A DNA stretch of 64,000 nt from Dicyema japonicum (lineage: Eukaryota > Dicyemida > Rhombozoa > Dicyemidae): positions 1,002,042-1,066,041 of the forward strand of contig RDEW01000014.1 of NCBI GenBank assembly GCA_011109175.1. The letters run 5' to 3'. Numbering within the stretch: position 1 is the stretch's first letter; each line of letters opens with the position of its first letter. Shown piece by piece: positions 22,930 to 33,640 of the stretch. The position numbers and the translations under genes are program-made. The notes beneath the pieces were generated by a model. The model ran no database searches, was not told where the DNA came from, and worked only from the letters and a program-made list of their open reading frames with translations.

Positions 22930-23640
22930 ATGTAAGTACTAACTTCGTTGTCATTGGATAAAATCAGCTCTTTATACGAAAAGACTCTGCATTTTTAACA
23001 AAAACGAACAGACCCTACCCTTGACAGTTCTATCAAGACCAAATGAATCCAGGATGTTTATCTGTATTACGATATAAAAAAACGGTCCTTAGACATCTAT
23101 CCCCCATTGACTTCCTGTGTAAATAGAAGCGAAGACACTTCCAGGAAACGTTGGGGTTCCTCGATGAGCACAGGATGAAAATGACAAAGATGATAAGTGG
23201 AACCAATCCAATTAGTTCGGTTACATTTAATTTTTTTCTCAATGTTTCCTGTGGTTATGTAAATATAATAAATCGTTTGCATGATATGGAACGAGCACCA
23301 AGCTGTCTTTTCCAGATTTCTTAGTTTAGATGTAGAACCTAAGCGTGGTCAAAAGTCAACCCATCATATTCTAGCTGAGCATCAACAGATCTCCACAAAA
23401 ATTATTGACTTAGAAAAAAATTATTGAGATTATTCAGATTCAATAAACGAAGTTTACATCAAAATCTAGGACTTCACGTTCAGGAGCTACTTAGTTATCC
23501 GTTCTGAAGCGTTTCTGGCATGGCTGATTGATTACTCATAGTTGTAGATGAATCAATTTTTCATCAGTCTATTATTTGTACCCTCCACACATGAAATTGT
23601 GTTCATGAAGTAAAAGGACCTGTTTTAATTTAATTTATTA
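22930..23640. other. Gene-free stretch
   Basis: Short frames only (for example 23033-23242 on the minus strand), with no recognisable motif. Confidence 0.35.
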
Positions 23641-23649
23641 ACTCCGAAA

Positions 23650-25161
23650 TCACGAGAAAGAGGATAAGAGTTATTGTCTAATTCAGTAGGAGGACGGGAA
23701 GTTTGGTGGGTTTTTTCTTAAGGGTAGGGTGTATCAGTGATTTTGACGGAATCTTGTTCTTGTTTATTGAGAGATTAAAAATTTGTGTTATTGCGGCCAT
23801 CGCGGAAGGACCAAGGTGTTTCAGTTCGAGAACGGAGATGTCGTCTGAACCGCAGGACGACGAGTTGTTCGTTTTTCTAATTACCGTATGCACCATTGAT
23901 GGGTCGAAGAAAGTCATGTTGGGACATTTATTTCTTTAACCATGCCTGGACGAACATCCAGGTCTTTTGAATATGGTTTATGACTAATATTACATAGTAC
24001 TTCATAATTTCATTGGGATATGGACATGCTATCAATGTCCAATTAAACTTGGAGAGCACTTCTCGAGCCTCCTTATCATTTTCATAACGGAGGAAGTATT
24101 ATTCGTAGTTTTTCTGAGCACGGCCTCCCAACGTTCATTGCTGTGCTTTGTGATGTTCCGCGTGATTTCTTTATTCAGTTTTGATATCCTTTCAGTTACT
24201 TCCACTCATTGTCTTTCGAAATTCTTCAGCTTATATCTCGTTGGATTAGATCTCGCGTTTCAGCATCAATTAGATGTGATGGACGTTGAGGACGACCCAT
24301 CGGAATGTATCTTTTGCGAGCTCGAAGTATAATCTCGTTGAGGTACTTGACAGCAGCGTCGATAGATCCGAAGTTATCTATCCGGAAGACCTGAAAGTGT
24401 AGTTCGATAAAATATGTGAAGGCGGGCCATATTGCTTTTGAGAAATTAACATTGGTTCTCGGAGTGTTCATTAACTTATGTTTTTGTGGGATCTTCATAA
24501 AGATCGGGTTATGGTCAGTAAGTCGTATATAACATCCCATGAAATGACAGCCGCAAGAGAAGGAACAGCAAAAGAAATGTCGGGTGTAGTAGGGGAGTCG
24601 CCTCGACGGGAAGGGTCCTTGTGTGTTTGCTTGGATTATTGAGAATGATCAGGTCGTCAAAACTGTCGGATATGAAAACTCTCCTTTGATCCAATTGTTG
24701 GCCAGCATTGAGAACTCTTCGCGTTTAGGTCACCGCCAATTTGCATGTTTTAAAACCTGGTGAATCGCTTGAGTTCGGGATGGTAACCGCTGGGGTATGT
24801 ACATATTGACAACTGTCAATCGGAGAGGGGGTAGGCAGATTCTCAGAGTTGTTGTTCCAGTGTATCGTCTTGACGGAAGGGGTCCGGGTTGTCGTCCGAA
24901 ATATTTCTGGTCTTTATATACTTCCTGATTAATGTAACAAGACCTCTTCCCTTTCCATGACCTCTGTCTCGCCTGAAAACGAAGTATACCGGAATGTTGG
25001 GGGCTGGCCGCCATGGATTAAGTTTTGTCTCTTGGAAAAAGATCTATGTCCGGGAAGTGTTTTACGAGAAAGCGTTGTAGTTCGGCAATTTTTGTTGGGA
25101 TACTATTGATGTTAATTTGTTCTATGACTAAATCTGGTCCAGGATTTTTTTTGACGTTTCC
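23650..25161 (-). mobile_element. Jockey-like retrotransposon with degenerate 2A-like motif
   Basis: On the minus strand from 25161: GNVKKNPGP (25135-25161), then EQININSIPTKIAELQRFL (APE start), LTVVNMYIPQR, GGDLNAK (about 24715), DHNPIFMKIPQK (about 24500), and the RT N-terminal region KTNNSSSCGSDDISVLELK followed by HLGPSAMAAITQIFNLSI (23678-23917). It is cut before the RT palm at about 23650. Several frameshifts. Confidence 0.72.
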
Positions 25162-25302
25162 ATGTGAAAGGAGCAGGATCCGACACCATCCGAGCGTCTA
25201 TGGTTGCGGAATAGGGAGTTTGCGACTTTTTCCCGACAATTCAATTGAGCGATGCCACTACGTAGGTGAGTCACACGGCATAAAAATTCAAAGATAATTT
25301 AA

Positions 25303-26260
25303 TTGAAGACCTGTTTACTACCGCCAACTAATAAATCCATTCTATCTCTTGTCAGAATAGCTATGCACCAAATCTCCAGTTTTGATATATCCAAAGCTTT
25401 CGACACTGTGTGGCATCTTGGAATTCTTATTTGTCTTGCGAAATGTGGTGTTGAAAGGGAACTTTATTTTTATATACGAAGTTTGCTCTCGGACAGACGG
25501 TCAATTGTTAATTTTTAAACTGAGTATCGTGAAATTTGGTTTAACTCAAAGGTGTGCCTCAGGGTTCAGTGCTCATTCCACTATTATTCAACATTGTAAT
25601 TAGTGAGTTGCCTTGCTCAGAAAACCCACGTATAGAAATCTTGATATACGCAGATGACGTCATAATTTATGATGTCTTTTTTAACCCTTTGGTATCTGAG
25701 AAACTATTGAAGGCATACATGGACTAGATCGAAAATTAATGTAATGAAAACTTTCTTTCAGTTGCACATGAGAAGTCTGATCTGGTGAGGATAACTGAAT
25801 GCAGGAGGCTGGCTAACCTAAAAAACTCGTTGCAAGACGTATTTCGGAAGAAGACTATGAAATATCTTGGCCTCCTAATTGACGAAGGAGGTAATTTTCT
25901 GGAACATGCTAAAATACGATAGAAAAAAGCTACGAACGCTCTGTTCTCGGTTATAAAATTAAAGCTCGAGCCGGAGAACACCGCAATATTACCTGCAATG
26001 TTATACGGTTTAGAAGGATGGTACGCCTCAAAAAAGAGAGACTCTATTCAAGAAATTTGAGAAAACGCGAAATTTTGCTCTAAAGTTTGCTTACGGATAA
26101 GTTCTCGTGTGCCAATTCCCCTATGGTCGGAAGGAAAAATGTACAAGGTTAGCGGAACTATCGAAAATCTTATTCGAGGTTTCAAAAATCGCACTAAAGT
26201 ATCTGGCACTTATCTTCAGAAATAACCCAGTGTTTTCGGATTTTTTGGGGAGACTGTCGA
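25303..26260 (+). mobile_element. Non-LTR retrotransposon RT domain, decayed
   Basis: SSFDISKAFDTVWHLGILIC carries the first catalytic Asp. Then LTQ..GVPQGSVLIPLLFN (shifted frame), EILIYADDVIIYD (YADD at about 25645), and thumb KTMKYLGLLIDEGGNFLEHA...LPAMLYGLEGWYA. Stops and shifts are frequent. The motifs differ from the other Jockey-like copies here (KCGVERELYFYIRSLLSDRR), suggesting a separate lineage. Confidence 0.7.
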
Positions 26261-27040
26261 GGTAGAAGTTGTTGGCATGCCCTACCGTTTCATATTACTT
26301 TCTCCATCACTTCATTTACAGTGTTTTTTTTCTTTATAATAACTTACTAACTAACTATAATCCTCTTTTTGCAACTCAACATATTATTTTCTGAAAAAAA
26401 CTGGCTATCTATCAACAAGGACTTCAATTTTTTCACGACATTAAGGAGTTGGTAATTTTGAACAAGGGTACTCGTTGTTCCTCACATCGAATATAATCTG
26501 ACACTTCCCCTGACATCTACTGATCTCCCAACTTAATTCTCGATATATACCGGAATATTTTACATTATTGCCATCAAAAAAAACCAATGAAAATGAAGAA
26601 CTCAAAAACCTTGATTAACTATAAACAAAGTAAATGGGATTCCTATAAAACGAGACCGATTCCTTACTTCTCACTCGCCATCTAGGTGTTTCACTATTTT
26701 GTCTACCAACTCACTAAGCTTGCCGACTCTTCTTATGCTGATGATATAATTTGATGGATCCTTAACTTCTGCGGTTCGAAAATATTTTCTCATGGTTGGA
26801 CTTCAATCTCCTCAATTCTTTCTCAACAAAGTCGTCTTTAACTCTCTTCACACGTAATCCGAACCAATTTAACAGAACCAACTCTGATCTTAAATAATAC
26901 TCACACCTGTCGTCAAATATCCAAATATACTTAACTTAATCTTCGATACTTTTTTTAAGTCAAACATATAAAACAATAAACACAAATAAGGTTCCAACTG
27001 CCAAGTGAAAGTGAGCATTGTCGTGGACGATGACGATACT
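26260..27040. other. Gene-free stretch
   Basis: AT-rich, no feature seen. Confidence 0.4.
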
Positions 27041-27270
27041 TGTCTATCGGGTAAGGAACAACTCGCCTACAGGCCCCAGTTGTACCCGAATTCACACATA
27101 AAAAATAAAGACAACTTGTCTAAAAAATAGAGACATCTGGCCTACTGGGAAAAATAAGAATTTTAAATCCGAAATATCACAAAAATTCTTTTAACCACCT
27201 AAACGCAAATCGTCTTATGTACATCCCTAACCGGTAGGGAGCAAATTCCTATACTTTGCTCCCATAGTCC
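27040..27270. repeat. MITE-like dispersed repeat copy
   Basis: It contains CAACTCGCCTA (also at 537 and, inverted, near 38113) and ends in GGGAGCAAA...TTTGCTCCC (27247-27273), a 9-bp inverted repeat around a 9-nt loop. Related terminal sequence occurs at 612-635 and 37983-38050. Confidence 0.45.
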
Positions 27271-27589
27271 TCGTAATAATAATAAAGCCTTTTCACGAGA
27301 GCCATAGTATTTATTGCTCCGTATAGGCAGAACACACACTTTATTTAAGTAAAGCACAGTTAATTTTAACTAATCGTAGATCCAAGGAACGATCTTCACG
27401 TCTTTTTTTCTTTTTTTGTGTGAGTGTCCTTTCTAGACAATCCAGTTCCGCAGTGAGTATCCACTGATGACGGCGTCATCGTCAAACCCTTTCTGCGTCG
27501 TAGATGCGTGGATTTTTGTGTTATAACGATATTTTCTAGACATTAATAATATGTGCTCCTAAATACTTGATAATTCTTTAAATCTTGTA

Positions 27590-27790
27590 GATATAGGCGA
27601 GGTTGAAGAGACAGACGATATTAATGTCGTAAAAGTAACTAAGAAAGAATCTTATTCTGCTCTTCAAGTATTGAAAAAATATTTTAAACAGCCTGAATTG
27701 TTTGATTTAAATAAAATGGAGGGGTTGAATCAAATTTCAAAAGCACTGAAGAAAGGAAATGAGGTTAGCAACACACAAATAAATTTTTAT
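27590..27790 (+). mobile_element. Possible pogo/Tigger transposase C-terminal fragment
   Basis: The frame VTKKESYSALQVLKKYFKQP then LFDLNKMEGLNQISKALKKG has the look of the C-terminal helical tail after the DDE domain in pogo/Tigger-type transposases. There is no DDE part to confirm it, so this is a weak assignment. Confidence 0.3.
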
Positions 27791-27879
27791 TTATCACTCT
27801 TTCTAATCGTCGGTTTTTTCAATTCCCAAAATTGGCGGTTAAGAGGAGTCTTACTGTATTTTGTTTGCCGACGTCTGCT

Positions 27880-29990
27880 CAACTGTGGGTTAGAGGATCT
27901 TCGATAGAGTTCTTTGTAGATTGAATGCATTTTTCGGACATTCTAAAGTTTACAGACTTAAGGACCGAAACAGTCTGGTGGTCAGAATCTGAGACAGCCG
28001 CAGAAAATATAAGCTTCGCATCTCCAAATGATCGGCAACAGGGAGAATCCTTGTTTCCCAGTGTTAATGGTCGGTGGATCTTATGCATTCCGTAATGGTC
28101 CGCAGAGCAGAGTTCTGGATGACTTGAAGCTTCAGTGACATGAGAATAATGCGCAATTAGGGCAGACTTAATTTATCGTGGTCCTGAAGAACTGTTTGTA
28201 AATATTCGTCAGGAATTCTTTGGATTGGCTTTGAGAGATACCATCGACCACACGGAGGACATTTAATTTCCTCTTCAGTGTTGTGTTAAGACATAATATG
28301 CTGTCTGAAGGAGAGATTTTGGTCAGAAGTAACTACCAGTAATTTGGAGTGATAGATGACAGGGAGGAGACAATGGTGTAGTGACATAGTTGGTGAGCTG
28401 TCAAAATGTCTCTTGACAGACGTGAAAAGAGTGACAGATGATTTCGTAGGGGAACGGGGCATCCAGTTAGAGTCCATTCACTCATAAGATCCAGGTGATG
28501 CTGCAAATTTAGCGTGGCTTTCTGAATGTCTGTGTCCTAGGCAGCGGTGACAATGTCATCGGCATACATAAGGACAATTGAGTTTGGAGTAGTCGGAATG
28601 AACTCTGGTGGAGGTTGAAAAGGTTCGGGGAGAAAATATAACTCCGTAGAACCCCGTTTGGAAGATGCCTGAACCGTGAACTGCACGAGTGGAAACACAC
28701 TTGTCCGAGTCCGTCTAAAAGAAAATTCAAAAGCCAGCTCATCCAGATGGGTGGAATTCCAAAGGAGAGAAATTTGTTGGACAGTACTACACGTGAGGTG
28801 CGATTAAAAGCCTTGGTGAGGTCAATTGATGAAAATACCGTCCTTTTAGAGGGAGAGGAGTTATTGAAACCGTCGGCAATGTATGTAAAAGAGTTGTCAG
28901 GTGGGTGGTTGTGGAGTGGAGTAGACGGAAAACATACGATGATTGGCGAGCATGGTGTAATTTGAAATTTCTTTAAAGACGATTCTCTCTAAAATTTTGA
29001 AAACCACAAACAGAAGAAAGATATTCTTGAACGATGAAGGATCTACTGGACTCTAGTTAATGTCAATGAGTTGTATCATATTTATAAAATGGGAACTCCT
29101 TGACTTTCAGATTCTTTTTGCGAGGGCGGGAGGTATCATCTTGAGGTGACTAATAGAAAAGTAAAACCTCAAATCATTGCCTGACTAGGGAAGTATTTCA
29201 GTTTTGTTTCTTTTTGGCTGGGCCTTTAAGGAGATTGGATCAGTTTGTCAGGTCTTGATGCTCTAATCGCCCACCAGAATTTTCTTGGGTTACTTTCTTA
29301 AATTCCGCCCATTTTCCTCCTTTTGCTTTGCGAAGAACGAATTGAAGGTTTTGTTCAGATCGGACACTCTGAGTGCAACAGATCGCTATTTGCTGGATGT
29401 GGTCTCTTCAAATGTCTTTTTTTCCGGATCAAGGGAATGATTTCATGGTTGAAGTACATTGAAGTCACATATGAAACCCTTCGGTATGAACTTATCATCG
29501 GCAGTTTAAAATCACCGTGTTGAATGTGCCCATGGCTTCTTCAAAAGAGTGAAACTTGTCAACCGCAACTCATCGAGAGACTGTTCAGTGGCAGACTTGA
29601 ATTCCTCCCAACATGCTCTCTTATGGTTAATGTAAGTACGTCTGTATAAATTTCATGGTGATAAAAGGTCTATAGTCACAATAATAGGGTTATGGTCAGA
29701 TAAAAGATCATAATAGACTTTCCAGGATAAGGACAAATTTAACGAACAAAGTGTGAGATCTGTGGAGATGTTGGAATTTCCAGGATGGATCTGGTATGCT
29801 GATGTGGATTGTTCAAAACACAAGATGATCAAGATCGGAAATCAATTGTTCTCCTCTTGGCCGGGTGGCACAGTGTTCGAATCTTGCTGCGACATTCCGA
29901 TTGAAGGTTCCAGGCATCTACAATGTTTTGGTTTTGATGAGTGACGACGTCATCGGTGAATATTTCACAGCGAAACGACGATCGTCTATA
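27880..29990 (-). mobile_element. Jockey-like retrotransposon, decayed
   Basis: On the minus strand: APE end with SDHNPIIVTIDLLSP (about 29660-29705), followed by the linker RACWEEFKSATEQSLDELR. The RT palm reads TVFSSIDLTKAF (about 28830-28865), SWLLNFLLDG, FRHLPNGVL (28650-28742), a damaged YADD (frame-shifted ADDIVTAA near 28545), and a C-terminal part to 27880. The region is inactive, with stops throughout. Confidence 0.65.
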
Positions 29991-30220
29991 AAAAAACATG
30001 TCTTGCCTGAGCGGAGCTATATCTAATATGGCTCCACGTAAAATGCAGTTAAACTGCAGTTTTTTTTCCTCTTGAAACGAACGACTGGTCGATAAGAGTT
30101 TAAATGTCTTCCGATAAAAATACGAATACATAAAAATTTTATTTGATAAATTATATAAAATTATCATTAAAATGATTTGAAAATAACCTAAATTAATTCT
30201 TCACAATATTGATTCACTAT

Positions 30221-33200
30221 ATGAGCAAATCTGTTATTGTAATAGGAATATGTGCTATGCACAATAAATCGTCAACTTTTTCGAATGCAGGAGATTATTC
30301 GTCGACTTTCAATTCTTCGACCACTTTAAAGTAAAGTTTAAAACTTAATTTGGGTTACTGTATTTGAAGAAAAGGTAATATTACAAAGTCCCATTGAAGA
30401 CTGGCCTTTTTGCGACTGTCTTTTGGCGTACTATTCGAATGGATTTCCTTTGGAGAAGGCCATCAAATATGCGGATTTACGAAATCCTTTTGTTTTAAAC
30501 GATTTGAACATGCAACGAGAAATGCAGGATAGGTTAGATATTCCAGCGATTTTAATTAGACTCAAGATTTATAAAATTTTGAAAGAAAACGAAATCCCCT
30601 GTCCTTACCTAATTTACACAAAAAGTGGTCAAATCACAGAAACAGACGATGCCATAGAAATTGACGGAAAAGTTTTATCTAAACCCTTTGTGGAGAAACC
30701 AATTTCTGCTGATGATCACAATATAAACATTTACCTACCCCCAGTGGCTGGTGGGGGTTGCCAAAAACTTTTCAGAAAGTATAAAATTAAAATTGAATTA
30801 GAATCGGAGATAATTCAAGCATTTACTGCGAAGATAGCAGAATCCGGAAAGAATCAGAATATCTCTATGAAGAATTCCTGCAGACTGAAGGACTGGATAT
30901 CAAAGTTCAAATTAAATTATACTGTTGGTGTACGCAATCGGACCTGGATATGCTCATGCGGAAGCTAGAAAGTCCCAATGCTGGATGGAAAAGGTAAAGC
31001 GAAACAAAGCCGGAAAGAAATCCGTTATCCAGTCATTCTGAGTTCATCCGAGAAAATTATCGCGCAGAAGATTTGTTTGGCCTTCAAAGTAATCTCAGAT
31101 TTCAAATAAATAGCAAACTGTGTGTGGGTTTGATTTACTCCGTTCTGGGGGGGAATCCTATGTATGTGACGTGAATGGATTTTCTTTAGTAAAAAAACTC
31201 ACAAAAGTACTATGACGATGCCGCTGCAGTTATTGGGTTATATTTCGGATTATTAAAGAGGGTTAATACTCAACCATTTTAACGATGTAGTCTCCTTCCA
31301 GTTTGTAACTCATCTCCCTGAGGATATCCCATTTTTACAACCACCACAGGGACTGTTATGGAATTGAGATCCATTATTTCTATCATCAGACATGCCGACA
31401 GGACGCCAAAACAGAAGGTTAAAATGGTGGCCAGTAATTCTATGTATTTTTTTTATTACTGATCAGATTTTTCGAGTTTTTTAATAAACATGCCGATGGA
31501 AGGAAAAATGAGATAAAATTGAAAAAAGCCTAATCAACTGCAGGAAACTGCTCGATATTGTCAGGCTTTTGCTTCTAAATTATAATTCTGATGAAATTGC
31601 TGAACCTCAACATAAACTCGAACATCTAAAAAACGTGCTTGAAATGTATGGCTTTTTCTCTGGGTTCAACAGAAAAGTACAAATGAAAAGTGAACTTATC
31701 TTAATTTTAGAAAGAAATAATATCATATTTTTAGTTATGAAATGGGGAGGAGAACTCACAAGCACTGGTCGTAAACAAGCAGAGTCTCTTGGTCGTTCTT
31801 ATCGACTCCTTTACCCGTCAGGACGTATATTTACCGGTTTCATTATATTATAGACCAAACTGATACTTTGGGTTTCGGTTTTCTACGTCTTCACAGCACA
31901 TATCGACACGATCTCAAAATTTATGCTTCGATGAAGGTAGAGTTCAACTTACTGCTGCCGCCTTTACAAAAGTAGAAATTTCATGATATCAAGGGGTTAC
32001 TCGATCTGGAAGGGAAACTGGCGCCAATATTTGTACAGATGGTGAAATCTACCCCTTTGGATTATAGACAGCGATTCTTCCCTCATATCAGACGCCTGAA
32101 AAGTATTCTAGTTCTAAATCATATAAGCATACGAGATATGAATGGATCAATTCATCAATTTGGACAAGACATTGACTAAAGAAGACTACGAGAAAGTACA
32201 TTGCTTGATATTCACCTTAGTACTCTCCCACAGGTTCGTCTGCCATAATAGAAGCAATGAACCTCGTGGTAAACCCCAAGAAACTTTGTTATAGAGTTTT
32301 CGAACTTATTGGATTAGTGGTAGCACGTTTGAATAACTGTTGCTATTCGAACCAGGGTTTGTGATATTTAGTAAACCTAGTTCTATTCGACGGGGAAGGA
32401 ATAGAGTATGTAATGAGGAGGTGGTCTAAGCTACACAAAGATTTTTATAATGCGGAAAGTGACAGCTTTGTCAGTTCAAAAATTCCTGATATCTACGACT
32501 GCATCCAATTTGACCTCCAACACAATCAAAATATATTTAAATCTGATTTTTCAAATGAACTATACATATCATCTGAGGCGCTCACGACGATTGTTACCCC
32601 ACAGGCACCTAATTAATTTATAACATAGGAATTTGGAATTTCAAAAAACGAAAAACTTGAGATAGGACGTATTCTATCGGCCGATCTACTTAAGAAGCTA
32701 AAGACGGACATTGAAACTTCCCATCAGACGTATGATGGATACACACGTTTGGACGTTTAGGTCTTGCTCATCTTGTATGTTAGATATACTAACAATATTG
32801 CATCTCCTCACAGATTTGTTCGTTCACGTTATTACTTCACAACGGAAAGAATTATTCAAAGTTTCCTTAATTGCATAAAATATGACCCCATATTACCGGT
32901 TAGCGATAAAATATGGAAATCTGCTGTTTCCTATCTTGAGACCATCTCAATATTTTGGATATCTCTCACAACTGACAATTATGATGTACGAAGACAGCAC
33001 CAAACCATTGGATGATGCTGAGAAGATTCCATGTTGAAATACACGTTTCTCCTGGAATTAGCCAATTGGAATATAGTGATTCTCAAAATGAATCAATTGC
33101 CATAATTCCTATTCAGTCAGAAAGTGATATTTCCTACAATAAATCAAGTTTATGGTCGTTTAAACTATAGTTACTGATTCTGTGATACCCCCCATATTTC

Positions 33201-33334
33201 CCTTATTTAGTGGAGTCAGGTCATTGAGGACTCTCCACAACAGACTTACTTACCAAACATTTGACGAGTTCTTAAAGAGAAATTGTCACGAAAAAGTCGT
33301 GATAAATGCTAAACTAATGTTAATAATATTTTAA
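30221..33334 (+). pseudogene. PPIP5K: PPIP5K (Vip1-type inositol pyrophosphate kinase), probably a pseudogene
   Basis: Diphosphoinositol pentakisphosphate kinase makes inositol pyrophosphates; it has an ATP-grasp kinase and a histidine-acid-phosphatase domain, and both are recognisable. Kinase: [89 protein letters not shown]. Phosphatase: ISIIRHADRTPKQKVKM (RHxDRTP), LKNVLEMYGFFSG, VMKWGGELTSTGRKQAE, LRLHSTYRHDLKIYAS, RRWSKLHKDF, SKIPDIYDC, FVRSRYYFTTER and a C-terminal LHNRLTYQTFDEFLKRN. Short introns of 22-29 nt remain visible (for example 29 nt near 31825). At least five single-base frameshifts lie near 30978, 31189, 31330, 31550 and 31930, and two expected introns end in GG or TG instead of AG (near 30345 and 30930). 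Sequencing error is the alternative, but the neighbouring host genes have no such errors. Confidence 0.85.
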
Positions 33335-33640
33335 TCCTCACTTGAACTATTTGATAGTTTTTTGAAATTAGGGTAATACAAGTGACTACAAAATACAACT
33401 TTATTACCAATCATTTGATTTAGTTAATATAACTGTTAATTTTTGCATTAAACTGTTTTTATTAAAAAAATTTTAAAAATTAATATGTCGCGAGCGCTGA
33501 GCTTGATGACAGGTAATTGACAGGTGCCAATATCTGTCATGTTAATTGAAAATTAATCAATTTGCTTAATAATAACGAATAAATTAACTAATTAATTAAT
33601 TAAGCGTATTTTGATCCAGATTGTTGGTAATCCCTCTTCT
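33335..33640. other. Gene-free stretch
   Basis: AT-rich, with a TTAATTAATTAATTAA run near 33585. No gene. Confidence 0.5.

Noticed and set aside
32310-32362. tRNA-like string (TTAGTGGTAGCACG ... ATTCGAACC) inside the PPIP5K copy
   Set aside because: It has A-box-like and T-loop-like pieces, but no acceptor stem pairs and the anticodon arm does not form; more likely degenerate exon sequence.
33580-33603. TTAATTAA run as a possible origin or regulatory site
   Set aside because: Simple AT-rich microsatellite with nothing else to support a role.
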